NCBI RefSeq assembly: GCF_004217225.1
Contig: NZ_SHKM01000001.1
Coordinates: 620,001 to 684,000 of the forward strand
DNA from: Azospira oryzae
Lineage (GTDB): Bacteria; Pseudomonadota; Gammaproteobacteria; Burkholderiales; Rhodocyclaceae
Direction: 5' to 3'
Length of the DNA stretch: 64,000 nucleotides
Positions 1 to 8,647 of this stretch are shown here, one piece after another. A model generated the notes under the pieces. That model saw only the letters and a list, made by a program, of their open reading frames with translations. It did not search any database and was not told the DNA's origin. Numbering within the stretch: the first letter of the stretch is position 1; each line of letters opens with the position of its first letter. The position numbers and the translations under genes are program-made.

Positions 1-552
1 CACCACCATCCACCACACCTGGTAGGGGTTGAGGGCCAGGTAGGGGCCGAAGCCCTGGTCCGGCAGGATGGGCAGGATGACCAGGGAGAGGACGCCGAAC
101 TGCAGCATGGAGATGAGGTCCTTGCGCGTCAGCTTCTCGCTCAGCAGGTGCAGCTCGGTCTTGAAGTAGAGCAGCACGGTGGTGAGGATGGCCAGCATCA
201 CCGCCAGGGTCTGCTCCTGGTACCAGATCATGGCGCCGAAGGTGTAGGCCAGGAGCAGGGCCACCACCGAGGTGGTGCCCGGGTCCTGGGCGTCGGGGCG
301 GGAATGGTAGGCGGCCACCATCATCAGGCCCACCATCAGGAGGCCGGCGGCCAGCACCCACTCGGAACCACTCTTTTCCCCCAGCAGGCCGGCGATGGTG
401 CCGAGCAGGGCGGTCAGGGCGAAGGTGCGCAGGCCGGCCCGGGAGGAGGAGTGCCGTTCCCGCTCCAGGCCCATGAGCAGGCCCACCCCCAGACTGAGGA
501 GAAAGGCTTGGGCGAATTCCAGCCCGGTTTCGGTGAGGAAGTTGTTTTCCAT
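1..552 (-). CDS. MgtC/SapB family membrane protein with DUF4010 (3' end outside window)
   Basis: An open minus-strand frame starts at ATG 552 and runs off the window start, giving 184 codons. The N-terminus has the MgtC/SapB signature (SLGVGLLMGLERER) followed by a run of hydrophobic helices. The later part (LRTFALTALLGTIAGLLG, then LALNPYQVWWMVV) fits the DUF4010 type of MgtC/SapB proteins. These are multi-pass inner-membrane proteins of uncertain transport role; MgtC itself relates to magnesium homeostasis, but that function should not be assumed here. The gene is divergent from ispD, about 100 bp away. Family is clear from sequence; function is unknown. Confidence 0.8.
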   Translation of the reverse strand, partial: MENNFLTETGLEFAQAFLLSLGVGLLMGLERERHSSSRAGLRTFALTALLGTIAGLLGEKSGSEWVLAAGLLMVGLMMVAAYHSRPDAQDPGTTSVVALLLAYTFGAMIWYQEQTLAVMLAILTTVLLYFKTELHLLSEKLTRKDLISMLQFGVLSLVILPILPDQGFGPYLALNPYQVWWMVV

Positions 553-653
553 GGTTTTTCTTATTTCGCCTGGTTTTTGATGGGGGGCAAAAATGGCGGA
601 AAAGTCCCCCGGCCGGCCGGTTATGACGAGGCCCCTCCTGTTAAAATTAATGC

Positions 654-1370
654 ATGGCCCGACACTACGCAATCGTTCCCGCTGCCGGCAGCGGTTCCCG
701 CTTCGGCAGCGACACTCCCAAACAGTATCTTCCCCTGGCGGGACAACCCCTCATCCACCACACCCTGGCGGCCCTGTGCCGCCATCCGGCCATCGACCGG
801 GTATGGGTGGTGCTGTCGCCGGGAGACGAGTGGTGGCGGGAATACGACTGGAGCGCCCTCGGGCCCAAGCTGGAAACCGTTTTCCACGGCGGCGCCACCC
901 GGGCCCAGAGCGTGGCCAGCGGCCTCAGGGCAGCCCAGATGGCGGCCGCCGAGGACGACTGGGTGCTGGTGCACGATGCGGCCCGGCCCTGCCTGGCTGC
1001 CGCCATGATCGACGCCCTGGTGGCGGAACTGGCGGACGATCCGGTGGGCGGCATCCTGGCGGTGCCCGTGGCCGACACCCTGAAGCGGGCCGATGTACAG
1101 CAGCGGGCCGCGGCCACCGTGCCCCGGGACGGCCTGTGGCAGGCCCAGACGCCCCAGATGTTCCGCTACGGCACCCTGTGCCGGGCCCTGGCGGCCAACC
1201 CGGACGTCACCGACGAGGCCGGCGCCATCGAGGCCTTGGGCCTCAAGCCCCGGCTGGTGAAGGGCGACGCCAGCAATCTCAAGGTTACCTATCCGGCGGA
1301 CCTGTCCCTGGCGGAGGCCATCCTGCGCAGCCGCCTCGGCCCCCGGGCCGCCCTCGGAGCATTGGCATGA
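654..1370 (+). CDS. ispD: 2-C-methyl-D-erythritol 4-phosphate cytidylyltransferase
   Basis: This cytosolic enzyme of the MEP isoprenoid pathway joins MEP and CTP to give CDP-methylerythritol. The 238-residue product has the usual length. It starts with the nucleotide-binding signature [19 protein letters not shown] near residues 9-27. Further family motifs are [11 protein letters not shown] and the late [11 protein letters not shown] segment. The ATG at 654 is the natural start, because the motif begins only a few residues later. The stop overlaps the ispF start by 4 bp, so the two pathway genes are probably translationally coupled. Confidence 0.96.
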   Translation: MARHYAIVPAAGSGSRFGSDTPKQYLPLAGQPLIHHTLAALCRHPAIDRVWVVLSPGDEWWREYDWSALGPKLETVFHGGATRAQSVASGLRAAQMAAAEDDWVLVHDAARPCLAAAMIDALVAELADDPVGGILAVPVADTLKRADVQQRAAATVPRDGLWQAQTPQMFRYGTLCRALAANPDVTDEAGAIEALGLKPRLVKGDASNLKVTYPADLSLAEAILRSRLGPRAALGALA

Positions 1371-1855
1371 GTCACAAGGAAATTCGCGTCGGCCAGGGCT
1401 GGGATGTGCATGCCCTGGTGCCGGGACGGGCCCTGATCCTGGGCGGCGTCACCATTCCCCACGAACTGGGGCTGCTCGGCCATTCCGATGCCGACGCCCT
1501 GCTGCACGCCATTACCGACGCCCTGCTCGGCGCGGCGGCCCTGGGCGACATCGGCCGCCATTTCCCCGATTCCGATCCGCGCTGGAAGGGGGCCGACAGC
1601 CGGGTGCTGCTGCGCCACACCCTCAGCCTGCTGCAGCAGGCGGGCTGGCGCGTGGTCAATGTGGACGCCACGGTGGTGGCCCAGCGGCCCAAGCTGGCGG
1701 CCCACATTCCGGCCATGGTGGCCAATATCGCCGCCGATCTGGGCCTGGCCGCCGAGCGGGTCAACGTCAAGGCCAAGACCTGCGAACGGCTCGGTTTTGC
1801 CGGCCGGGAGGAGGGCATGGAAGCCCAGGCCGCCGTCCTCATTGAACGGGAGTGA
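1367..1855 (+). CDS. ispF: 2-C-methyl-D-erythritol 2,4-cyclodiphosphate synthase
   Basis: This MEP-pathway enzyme cyclises the IspE product to ME-cPP with release of CMP. The 162-residue product begins [12 protein letters not shown], carrying the zinc-binding D-x-H motif. It also has [25 protein letters not shown] with the second metal His, and a C-terminal [16 protein letters not shown] segment. ATG 1367 overlaps the ispD stop (ATGA). The end overlaps the GTG of the next gene in the same way. Family length and all conserved blocks are present, so it is expected to be functional. Confidence 0.97.
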   Translation: MSHKEIRVGQGWDVHALVPGRALILGGVTIPHELGLLGHSDADALLHAITDALLGAAALGDIGRHFPDSDPRWKGADSRVLLRHTLSLLQQAGWRVVNVDATVVAQRPKLAAHIPAMVANIAADLGLAAERVNVKAKTCERLGFAGREEGMEAQAAVLIERE

Positions 1856-2433
1856 CTTTGTCCGGTCAGACAGCGTCCCCAGAACGGGCCCGGGTGTTTT
1901 TCGCCCTCTGGCCCGAGGCGGCCCTGGCTGAGCGCCTGGCGGCCCTGGCCGAAGCCCAGGCGGCGGCCGTGGGCGGCCGCGCCATGGCCCGGGAGACCCT
2001 GCACCTGACCCTGGCCTTTCTCGGCGACGTTCCCCTCGAAACCCTGCCGGCCCTGCAGGAAGCCGGCCACCTGGTGGCCCGGCAACAAGTCATGCACCAC
2101 GTATTCCCCCTGGAGTTTTCCCTGGATCATTTTGGCTACTGGCAGCACAACCACCTCGCCTGGATCGGCTGCCGCACTCCTGTCGCTGCCTTGCACGGCC
2201 TCGCTGACGCCCTGGCGGCGGCTGTGGGCGAGCGGGGCTTTGCCCTGGAATCCCGTCCTTTCGTGCCCCACGTGACCCTGGTGCGCCGCGCCCCCGTGGC
2301 GCCGCCCTGCCGGGAGGAGGCCTTGCCCCTGTACTGGCGCGCCACGGATTTCGCCCTGCTGCGCTCCCGCCGCCATGCCGGCGGTGCCGCCTACGAGACC
2401 CTGGCCCGCTGGCCGGTGGAGGGCTCGGCATGA
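1852..2433 (+). CDS. thpR: RNA 2',3'-cyclic phosphodiesterase (2H family, ThpR/LigT)
   Basis: A 193-residue member of the 2H phosphoesterase superfamily, which hydrolyses RNA 2',3'-cyclic phosphates. Both H-x-T-x catalytic motifs are visible: [10 protein letters not shown] in the first half and PHVTLVRR in the second. The N-terminal [19 protein letters not shown] is typical of ThpR. The GTG start at 1852 overlaps the ispF stop (GTGA). The stop overlaps the ATG of the HD-GYP gene by 4 bp. It therefore sits between isoprenoid genes and c-di-GMP genes in one run; no functional link to either is evident from sequence. Confidence 0.9.
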   Translation: MTLSGQTASPERARVFFALWPEAALAERLAALAEAQAAAVGGRAMARETLHLTLAFLGDVPLETLPALQEAGHLVARQQVMHHVFPLEFSLDHFGYWQHNHLAWIGCRTPVAALHGLADALAAAVGERGFALESRPFVPHVTLVRRAPVAPPCREEALPLYWRATDFALLRSRRHAGGAAYETLARWPVEGSA

Positions 2434-3653
2434 TCAAGAAGATTCCCGTGGCCCAGATCCGGGTCGGCATGTATGTCAGCGACGTCAATGCGGGCTGGAT
2501 GGATCATCCCTTCCTGCGCAACAGCCTGCTGCTGGAAGACCAGGAGCAGGTGCTGAAAATCCGCCGTGCCGGCATCCGGGAGGTGTTCATCGACACCGCC
2601 AAGGGGCTGGATGTGGACGACGTGCCCACGGCCCAGGAGGCGGCACGGAGCAGCCAGCAGGATCTGGAAAGGATGGCCGAGGCGCCGGAAAACAAGGCGC
2701 CGCCGCCCCGCACCAGCCTGGCGGAGGAGCTGGCCAAGGCCAAGGGGGCCTTCAATGAGGGGGCCCGCCTGGTGCGCAGCGTCATGGACAACGCCCGCCT
2801 GGGGCGCCAGATCGAGATGGAATCGGTGAAGCTGGCGGTGGAGAAGATCACCAACTCCGTCATCCGCAACAGCAACGCCATGTTCACCCTGCGCCGCCTG
2901 CAGCAGCGGGACGACTACACCTACCAGCACTCGGTGGGCGTCTGCGCCATGCTGGCGGCCTTCGCCAAGGCCATGGAGATGGACCTGGCGACCATCCACC
3001 AGGTGGCCCTGGGCGGCCTGCTGCACGACATCGGCTATGTGCGCATCCATGCCGAGATTCTGGCCAAGCCGGGCAAGCTGACCGACGAGGAATACCTGCA
3101 CGTGAAATCCCACGTGGTCCAGGGTTCCGACATCCTGCACCAGACGGCGGGCATTCCCCAGCTGGCCTTCGACATCATGGAGCACCACCACGAGCGTTTC
3201 GACGGCAGCGGCTATCCCCGGGGCCTCAAGGGCGAGGAGATTTCCCAGGTGGGACGCATGGCGGCCATCGTCGATGTGTATGACGCCATCACCACCGACC
3301 GGGTTTATCATCGGGGCGTCAATCCGGGGGAAGCCATGCGCAAGCTTTTCGACTGGAGCAAGTACCACTTTGATCCGGCCCTGTTCCAGATCTTCGTCAA
3401 GAGCATCGGCATCTACCCGGTGGGCACCCTGGTGCGCCTGGAGAGCGAGCGTCTCGGCGTGGTGGTGGAACAGCGGGAAAAGAACCTGCTGCAGCCCCTG
3501 GTGCGGGTCATTTACGACGCCAAGCGCCAGTACTACCTGCCGCCCCAGGATGTGGACCTCTCCCGCCCCTTCGGCCATGGCGGCGGCGACCGCATCGTCA
3601 CCCATGAATCCCCCCTGAAGTGGGGCATCGACGTCAATCGTTTCCTTTCCTGA
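2430..3653 (+). CDS. HD-GYP domain c-di-GMP phosphodiesterase with N-terminal DUF3391
   Basis: A 407-residue protein predicted to hydrolyse cyclic di-GMP. Residues 1-60 form a DUF3391-like module (VAQIRVGMYVSDV, then LLLEDQEQVLKIRRAGIREVFID). The HD-GYP domain follows, with HD in GGLLHDIGYVRIHAE (H199, D200) and the diagnostic EHHHERFDGSGYPRGLKGEEIS. All metal-binding and GYP signature residues are present. No membrane segment is seen, so it is cytoplasmic. The ATG overlaps the thpR stop, and only 3 bp separate it from the next gene. That gene encodes GGDEF and EAL domains, so one transcript may make and break the same messenger. Confidence 0.92.
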   Translation: MIKKIPVAQIRVGMYVSDVNAGWMDHPFLRNSLLLEDQEQVLKIRRAGIREVFIDTAKGLDVDDVPTAQEAARSSQQDLERMAEAPENKAPPPRTSLAEELAKAKGAFNEGARLVRSVMDNARLGRQIEMESVKLAVEKITNSVIRNSNAMFTLRRLQQRDDYTYQHSVGVCAMLAAFAKAMEMDLATIHQVALGGLLHDIGYVRIHAEILAKPGKLTDEEYLHVKSHVVQGSDILHQTAGIPQLAFDIMEHHHERFDGSGYPRGLKGEEISQVGRMAAIVDVYDAITTDRVYHRGVNPGEAMRKLFDWSKYHFDPALFQIFVKSIGIYPVGTLVRLESERLGVVVEQREKNLLQPLVRVIYDAKRQYYLPPQDVDLSRPFGHGGGDRIVTHESPLKWGIDVNRFLS

Positions 3654-3656
3654 AGC

Positions 3657-6617
3657 ATGCCCAAGCCACCGCCCGCTCCCCGCGAAACCCGCGGCATCGA
3701 GAATGTGCTGACCCGCCTGCGGCAGGGCGAGAACCGCTTCGTCCAGCTGGCGGACAACATCCCGGAAAGCTTCTGGCTGATCGACATCGCCGCCCGCCGC
3801 GTGGTCTATGCCAATCCGGCCTACGCCACCCACTGGGGCGGCTCGGTGGAAGACCTCTACCGCAACCGCTTCGACTGGCTGCGCTTCATCCACCCGGACG
3901 ACCTGGACCGCATGCGGGAGGCGGTGCGGCGCAATCCCCGGGGCGGGGTCAACGAGGTGGTGCGCATCGTCCATCCCAACGGCGGCGAGCGCTGGCTGCA
4001 CATCCGCAGCTTCGACATGAAGGACGAGCAGGGCAATGCCCACAGCGTCGGCGGTGTCGGCACCGACATCACCGACCTGGTGCTGCAGCGGGAAGCCCTG
4101 CGGGCCAGCGAGGCGGTGCAGAAGGGCGTGCTGGACGCCCTGCCGGCCCATATCGCGATCCTCGACGCCGAGGGCATCATCGTCGCGGTGAACGAGCCCT
4201 GGAGCCGTTTCGCCGCCGAGAACAGCCATGATCCGAGCAGCGCCGGCGTGGGCTGCAACTACATCCGGGTCTGCGAGAGGTCCTGGGGCGAATCGGCGGA
4301 AGAGGCCCAGGACATCGCCGTCGGCATCCGTGCCGTGATCGACGGTCTGCAGCACGAGTTTTCCCTGGTCTATGCCTGTCATTCGCCCACCGAGAAGCGC
4401 TGGTTCCGCGTTCTGGTGACGCCCCTGGAGGCCCGGGGCAACCGGGGCGCGGTGGTGATGCACCTCAACGTCACCGAGACGGTGGAAGCCCAGCAGCGCC
4501 TGACCCATCTGGCCCACTTCGACAGCCTCACCGGCCTCCCCAACCGCCTGCTCTTCCGCGAGCGCCTGAAGGCCGCCCTGGCCATGGTGCAGCGCCAGGG
4601 CGGCCGGCTGGCGGTGATGTTCATCGACCTGGACCGTTTCAAGGTGGTCAACGACACCCTGGGCCACCTGGCCGGCGACGCCCTGTTGCAGCAGGTGGCC
4701 GCCCGCATCGGCGGCTGCCTGCGGGCCAGCGACACGGTGGGGCGCCTGGGCGGTGACGAGTTCGCCGTGCTGGTGCCGGACCCGGAGCGGGAGTACGACG
4801 TCACCGTGGTGGCCCGCCGCCTGGTGGACACCCTGGCCCAGCCCATCACCCTGGAAGGGCAGGAGCTGTTCGTCTCCGCCTCCATCGGCATCACCCTCTA
4901 CCCGGACGATTGCGACGACCTGGAAAAGCTCATCCGCAACGCCGACACGGCCATGTACCGGGCCAAGGAGCTGGGACGCAACAACTTCCAGTTCTTCACC
5001 GCCGCCATGAACGCCCGGGTCAAGGAACAGCTGCAACTGGAGACGGACCTGCGGCGGGCGGTGCAGCGCCAGGAATTCATCCTCCACTTCCAGCCCAAGG
5101 TCAGCTGCAGCCACGGCGGCATCACCGGCTTCGAGGCCCTGCTGCGCTGGCAGCATCCGGTGCGGGGCCTGGTCTCGCCCATGGAATTCATTCCTCTGCT
5201 GGAAGAAACCGGGCTCATCGTGCCCGTCGGCACCTGGGTGCTGCAGCAGGCCTGTCAGCAGGCGGCGGCATGGCACCTGGCCGGTCACGGGCAGCTGACG
5301 GTGGCGGTGAACCTGTCGGCCCGCCAGCTGCAGTCCGAGGCCCTGGTGCAGGACGTGCGCCAGGCCCTGGAGGATTCCGGCCTGCCGCCCCAGGCCCTGG
5401 AGCTGGAACTGACCGAGAGCCTGCTGATGAGCCACGTCGAGGACAACATCGCGTTGCTCAACCGGCTCAAGGCCATGGGCGTGCAGCTGTCGGTGGACGA
5501 TTTCGGCACCGGCTATTCCAGCCTGGCCTATCTGAAGCGCCTGCCCCTGGACACGGTCAAGGTGGACCGGGCCTTCGTCCAGGACATCACCGCCGATCCG
5601 GGGGATGCCTCCATCACCCGGGCCGTCATCACCATGGCCCACAACCTGCGCCTCAAGGTGGTGGCCGAAGGGGTGGAGACCGAGGGCCAGATCGCCCTGC
5701 TGGTGGCCAACCACTGCGACGAGATGCAGGGTTACTACTTCAGCCGTCCGGTGCCGGCGCCGGAGGCCCTGGCCCTGCTCGACAAGGGGCGGGTGCTGCC
5801 GGGCCGCCTGCGGGCCCGGGGGGCGCAGGTGCCGACGGTCCTGCTGGTGCTGACGGCGCCGGCCCTGCGTCTGACCCTCGGCCGGGCCCTGGAGGAGGCC
5901 AACCTGCGGGTGCTGCTGGCCGGCGGCGGCGAAGAGGGGCTGGCGGCCCTGGCCTGCCAGCGGGTGGACGCCATCGTCGCCGATGCCGGGCTCACCGACA
6001 GCGCCGGCCAGGCCTTCCTCGAACGGGCGGGCCAGTTGCAGCCGGAGGCCGGCTTCCTGCTGCTGTCCTCCGCCGACAACATGGCGGCGGCCGCCGCCGA
6101 ACTGCCGACCCATCTGGCGGGCCATCTCTTGTCCCGGGACGTGGGCACGGAAGTGCTGGTCGCCGGCGTCCTCGAAGCCCTGCGCCAGCACAGTCTGCTG
6201 CTGGAGAACCAGCGCCTGACCCAGGAGGTCCACAGCGCCGGCCTGGAGCTGTCCCGCCTCGGCCAGGAGCTGGAGTCCCTCCTGGCCAGCCACGCCCGTC
6301 AGGAAATACGGCCCCAGCAGGCCACCGGTATCGCCCACGAGGTGCTGCAGGAGCTGCCGGCGGCGGTGCTGGGGGTGGACGCCAGCGGCATGGTGGCCTA
6401 CGCCAATGCGGCGGCGGAACGGTTGTGGCCGGCCTGCGGTCTGATCGGCAACGAGAGCGCCGACCTGCTGCCGCCGGAGCTGCTGGCGCTGCTGCAGGCG
6501 GGCGGCGGCAGCCGGGAAATCACCTTGAACCAGGGCGGCCGTTGCCGCGCCCTGTGCCAGCCTTTCGGCAACGATGCCAAGACCCGGGGACACCTGCTGT
6601 TGCTGTTGCCCCTGTAG
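3657..6617 (+). CDS. PAS-GGDEF-EAL protein with degenerate receiver and C-terminal PAS-like region
   Basis: A 986-residue cytoplasmic signalling protein. Two PAS-type domains come first (about residues 20-140 and 150-280). A GGDEF domain follows with intact GGDEF near residue 365 and an upstream RASD inhibitory-site motif. Then comes an EAL domain with FEALLRWQHP near 492, DDFGTGYSSLAYLKRLPLD and EGVETEGQ. Both domains keep catalytic residues. After the EAL domain, about residues 715-850 resemble a receiver, but the N-terminal acidic pair and the usual Lys-Pro are missing. A final PAS-like segment ends the protein. It could make or degrade c-di-GMP; sequence alone cannot say which dominates. 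It follows the HD-GYP gene by 3 bp. Confidence 0.9.
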   Translation: MPKPPPAPRETRGIENVLTRLRQGENRFVQLADNIPESFWLIDIAARRVVYANPAYATHWGGSVEDLYRNRFDWLRFIHPDDLDRMREAVRRNPRGGVNEVVRIVHPNGGERWLHIRSFDMKDEQGNAHSVGGVGTDITDLVLQREALRASEAVQKGVLDALPAHIAILDAEGIIVAVNEPWSRFAAENSHDPSSAGVGCNYIRVCERSWGESAEEAQDIAVGIRAVIDGLQHEFSLVYACHSPTEKRWFRVLVTPLEARGNRGAVVMHLNVTETVEAQQRLTHLAHFDSLTGLPNRLLFRERLKAALAMVQRQGGRLAVMFIDLDRFKVVNDTLGHLAGDALLQQVAARIGGCLRASDTVGRLGGDEFAVLVPDPEREYDVTVVARRLVDTLAQPITLEGQELFVSASIGITLYPDDCDDLEKLIRNADTAMYRAKELGRNNFQFFTAAMNARVKEQLQLETDLRRAVQRQEFILHFQPKVSCSHGGITGFEALLRWQHPVRGLVSPMEFIPLLEETGLIVPVGTWVLQQACQQAAAWHLAGHGQLTVAVNLSARQLQSEALVQDVRQALEDSGLPPQALELELTESLLMSHVEDNIALLNRLKAMGVQLSVDDFGTGYSSLAYLKRLPLDTVKVDRAFVQDITADPGDASITRAVITMAHNLRLKVVAEGVETEGQIALLVANHCDEMQGYYFSRPVPAPEALALLDKGRVLPGRLRARGAQVPTVLLVLTAPALRLTLGRALEEANLRVLLAGGGEEGLAALACQRVDAIVADAGLTDSAGQAFLERAGQLQPEAGFLLLSSADNMAAAAAELPTHLAGHLLSRDVGTEVLVAGVLEALRQHSLLLENQRLTQEVHSAGLELSRLGQELESLLASHARQEIRPQQATGIAHEVLQELPAAVLGVDASGMVAYANAAAERLWPACGLIGNESADLLPPELLALLQAGGGSREITLNQGGRCRALCQPFGNDAKTRGHLLLLLPL

Positions 6618-6636
6618 CACCCATGGAAAAGAAACA

Positions 6637-6954
6637 ATGAGCACCATCAAACAAATACCCCTGGAGGAAGCCCAGCCGGGCATGCTGCTGGGGGACGACC
6701 TGCGGGATGCCGCCGGTCAGGTCCTGCTGCCCAGGGGCTCCGAACTGGCCGAGTCCAGCCTGCGCTCCCTGGCCCGGCGCGGCATCGAAACCCTGACCAT
6801 CCGCATCGAGGCGCCGGTGGACGAGGGCGCCCTCATGGCCCGCCGGGAGGCTTCCCGGCTGCGCCTGCAGCACCTGTTCCGCCAGGCCGGCGACCCGGCC
6901 TCCCAGGAGTTGCTGCGCCTGATGCTGGAATACCGCCAGGAGCGCCCCCAATGA
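6637..6954 (+). CDS. Small DUF3391-like module protein preceding HDOD gene
   Basis: A 105-residue soluble protein. ATG 6637 was chosen because an upstream in-frame extension overlaps the previous gene and encodes low-complexity residues. Its N-terminus (IKQIPLEEAQPGMLLGDDL, then GQVLLPRGSELAESSLRSLARRGIETLTI) has the same pattern as the first 60 residues of the HD-GYP protein in this operon. The rest is predicted helical. It looks like a free-standing copy of the input module that elsewhere is fused to HD-type domains. Function is unknown. It overlaps the HDOD gene by 4 bp, which suggests the two proteins work together. Confidence 0.75.
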   Translation: MSTIKQIPLEEAQPGMLLGDDLRDAAGQVLLPRGSELAESSLRSLARRGIETLTIRIEAPVDEGALMARREASRLRLQHLFRQAGDPASQELLRLMLEYRQERPQ

Positions 6955-7793
6955 AGACCCTGCAAGCGCAACAGGTGGTGGAGGCGGTGCGTCAGCTGCC
7001 GTCCCTGCCGGCGGTGGTGATCGAACTGCTGCAGTCGGCCGACAAGGACGACGTCAATGCGGACGAGCTGGCCAACAAGATCGCCCTGGACCAGGCCCTG
7101 GCGGCCAAGGCCCTGAAGGTGGCCAATTCCCCCTTCTACGGCCTGCAGAGCAAGGTGGCCAGCATCCAGGACGCCACCGTGATCCTGGGCCTGCGCCAGA
7201 TCCGCTCCCTGGTGGCCGCCGCCGCCGTCACCGGCGCCTTTGCCCAGTCCCGCCACAGCTGGTTCGACCAGCGCCTGTTCTGGCAGCACTGCGTCGGTGT
7301 GGCCCTGTGCGCCCGCACCCTGGCGGCGGAGGCCGGCGTCTCCGAGGACGGTGCCTTCACCGCCGGCCTGCTGCACGATATCGGCCGCCTGGTGCTGGTC
7401 ACCTGTTTCCCCGACGAGTACCGGGAGGCCCTGGCCTACCAGAAGAAGCACGACTGCTTCCTCCTCACCGCCGAACGGGACGTGCTGGGCCTGGACCATG
7501 CCCAGGTGGGCCAGGCCCTGGCCGAACGCTGGCACTTTGCCCCTTCCATCCAGGCGGCGGTGGCCCATCACCACGCCCCGGAGGAGGCCACCGCCGATTC
7601 CCTCGCCGGCGTCGTCCATGTGGCCGACGTCATGGCCCATGCCCTGGACCTGTGTCCCCGGGAGGATGAACTGGTGCCGCCCCTCTCCGCCGTGGCCTGG
7701 AACCGGCTCGGCATCGACTGGGGCCGTTTCAAGCAGATGCTGGCGACGGTGGAAGACCAGTTCGAGGATGTGTGCACCGCCCTCAACATCTGA
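6951..7793 (+). CDS. HDOD domain signalling protein
   Basis: A 280-residue HDOD-domain protein. HDOD domains are HD-superfamily relatives lacking most metal ligands and usually act as non-catalytic signalling modules. The N-terminus has LPSLPAVVIELLQ; the core has KVANSPFYGLQSKVASIQDATVILGLRQIRSL, typical of HDOD. A partial HD-like motif, GLLHDIGRLVLV, is retained, and an AVAHHHAPEEA segment lies further on. ATG 6951 overlaps the preceding stop (ATGA). It is the last gene of the run; hairpins follow before the next gene. A role in c-di-GMP-linked regulation is inferred from its neighbours. Confidence 0.88.
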   Translation: MKTLQAQQVVEAVRQLPSLPAVVIELLQSADKDDVNADELANKIALDQALAAKALKVANSPFYGLQSKVASIQDATVILGLRQIRSLVAAAAVTGAFAQSRHSWFDQRLFWQHCVGVALCARTLAAEAGVSEDGAFTAGLLHDIGRLVLVTCFPDEYREALAYQKKHDCFLLTAERDVLGLDHAQVGQALAERWHFAPSIQAAVAHHHAPEEATADSLAGVVHVADVMAHALDLCPREDELVPPLSAVAWNRLGIDWGRFKQMLATVEDQFEDVCTALNI

Positions 7794-7804
7794 AGGGCCG
7801 CCGC

Positions 7805-7829
7805 ACCCGGGGCGCTTATGCCCCCGGGT
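7805..7829 (+). terminator. Probable terminator hairpin after the HDOD gene
   Basis: A perfect 8-bp stem (ACCCGGGG / CCCCGGGT) with a 9-nt loop lies just after the HDOD stop, followed by only a short T-containing tail. A second strong hairpin (CGCCGCC / GGCGGCG) follows at 7849-7865. Together they probably end the operon that began at ispD, although the T-runs are weak. Confidence 0.45.
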
Positions 7830-7872
7830 TTAGCCAAAATCAAGGATTCGCCGCCGGGGGCGGCGTAGCTTA

Positions 7873-7904
7873 GGGGAGTCACCCACCGTCGGTCTGGACT
7901 CCCC
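7873..7904. promoter_or_regulatory. Perfect 8-bp inverted repeat directly before the Crp/Fnr start codon
   Basis: GGGGAGTC (7873-7880) and GACTCCCC (7897-7904) are exact inverted copies separated by 16 bp. The second arm ends one base before the GTG start at 7906. It could be an operator bound by a dimeric regulator, possibly autoregulation, or an RNA hairpin covering the ribosome-binding region, since no clear Shine-Dalgarno sequence is visible. Confidence 0.5.
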
Positions 7905-7905
7905 T

Positions 7906-8622
7906 GTGTCCTTCACTCCCCATGAAATCGCCCTGCTCAAGTCCTCCCGCCTCTTTGCCGGACTGGAGGAGAGCGAGCGCTTCAACGATATCCTGAACCG
8001 TCCCGAGAACCGGCTGCAGGTGCCGGAGGACTGCTGCTTCCTGGAGCGGGGCACCCGCTCCCCGGGGCTCTACATCCTGGTGCACGGTTCCGTCGAAATC
8101 TTCTTCTGCAACGCCGAAGGGGAAGAGAAGGTGCTGCACTTCATCAAGTCGGGGGAAACCCTGGCGGAAGAGACCGTCAGCGACCAGAAAGCCATCAACT
8201 ACTGGGCCCGCAGCCTGACGTCGACAGTGATGCTGCGCATTCCCCCGGCCGAGGTGCTGGCCTGGATGGACGAATCCTGGCCTTTCGCCCAGCGCTTCCT
8301 GGAACTGGTGTCCGAGCGCATCTGCCTGCTCTACGCCGACGTGGTCACCTTCTATTCCAAGACTGCCGTGCAGCGCCTGGCCTGCTACCTGATCTGCGGC
8401 TTCGAGACCTCCCGCCTGACCCTCAAGGATTCCCTCAGCCTGGCCATCCCGGTGCCGAAGAAGAACCTGGCCTCCCGCCTCAGCATCAGCCAGACCCATC
8501 TCTCCCGGGCCCTGCGGGACCTGACCGAACGGGGCCTCATCACCCAGGAGGGCAACCGCCTGCAGGTGAAGGACGTGGAGCAGCTGGCGGGCTACGTCTG
8601 CCCCCACGGCTGCGATCTGTAA
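7906..8622 (+). CDS. Crp/Fnr family transcriptional regulator
   Basis: A 238-residue regulator with an N-terminal cyclic-nucleotide-binding-type beta barrel (LYILVHGSVEIFFCNAEGEEKVLHFIKSGETLAEE). A C-terminal winged helix has its recognition region in KKNLASRLSISQTHLSRALRDLTERGLI. It lacks the N-terminal cysteines of true FNR, so an iron-sulfur sensor is not indicated. The cAMP-contacting residues of CRP are not obvious either. It resembles the Dnr/NarR-like branch, but the ligand cannot be assigned. The GTG start at 7906 is the only good start; the nearby ATG at 7922 is out of frame. An inverted repeat abuts the start. Confidence 0.85.
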   Translation: MSFTPHEIALLKSSRLFAGLEESERFNDILNRPENRLQVPEDCCFLERGTRSPGLYILVHGSVEIFFCNAEGEEKVLHFIKSGETLAEETVSDQKAINYWARSLTSTVMLRIPPAEVLAWMDESWPFAQRFLELVSERICLLYADVVTFYSKTAVQRLACYLICGFETSRLTLKDSLSLAIPVPKKNLASRLSISQTHLSRALRDLTERGLITQEGNRLQVKDVEQLAGYVCPHGCDL

Positions 8623-8647
8623 GCCGCAGCCGCCACTCAGGCCGCCC

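Noticed and set aside
593-1366. In-frame 5' extension of ispF
   Set aside because: It overlaps ispD in another frame and encodes Pro/Arg/Gly-rich sequence. ATG 1367 gives the normal IspF N-terminus.
2391-6683. A 1430-codon open frame on the minus strand
   Set aside because: It is fully antisense to the HD-GYP and GGDEF-EAL genes and encodes His/Gln/Gly-rich low-complexity sequence, as expected from high-GC third positions.
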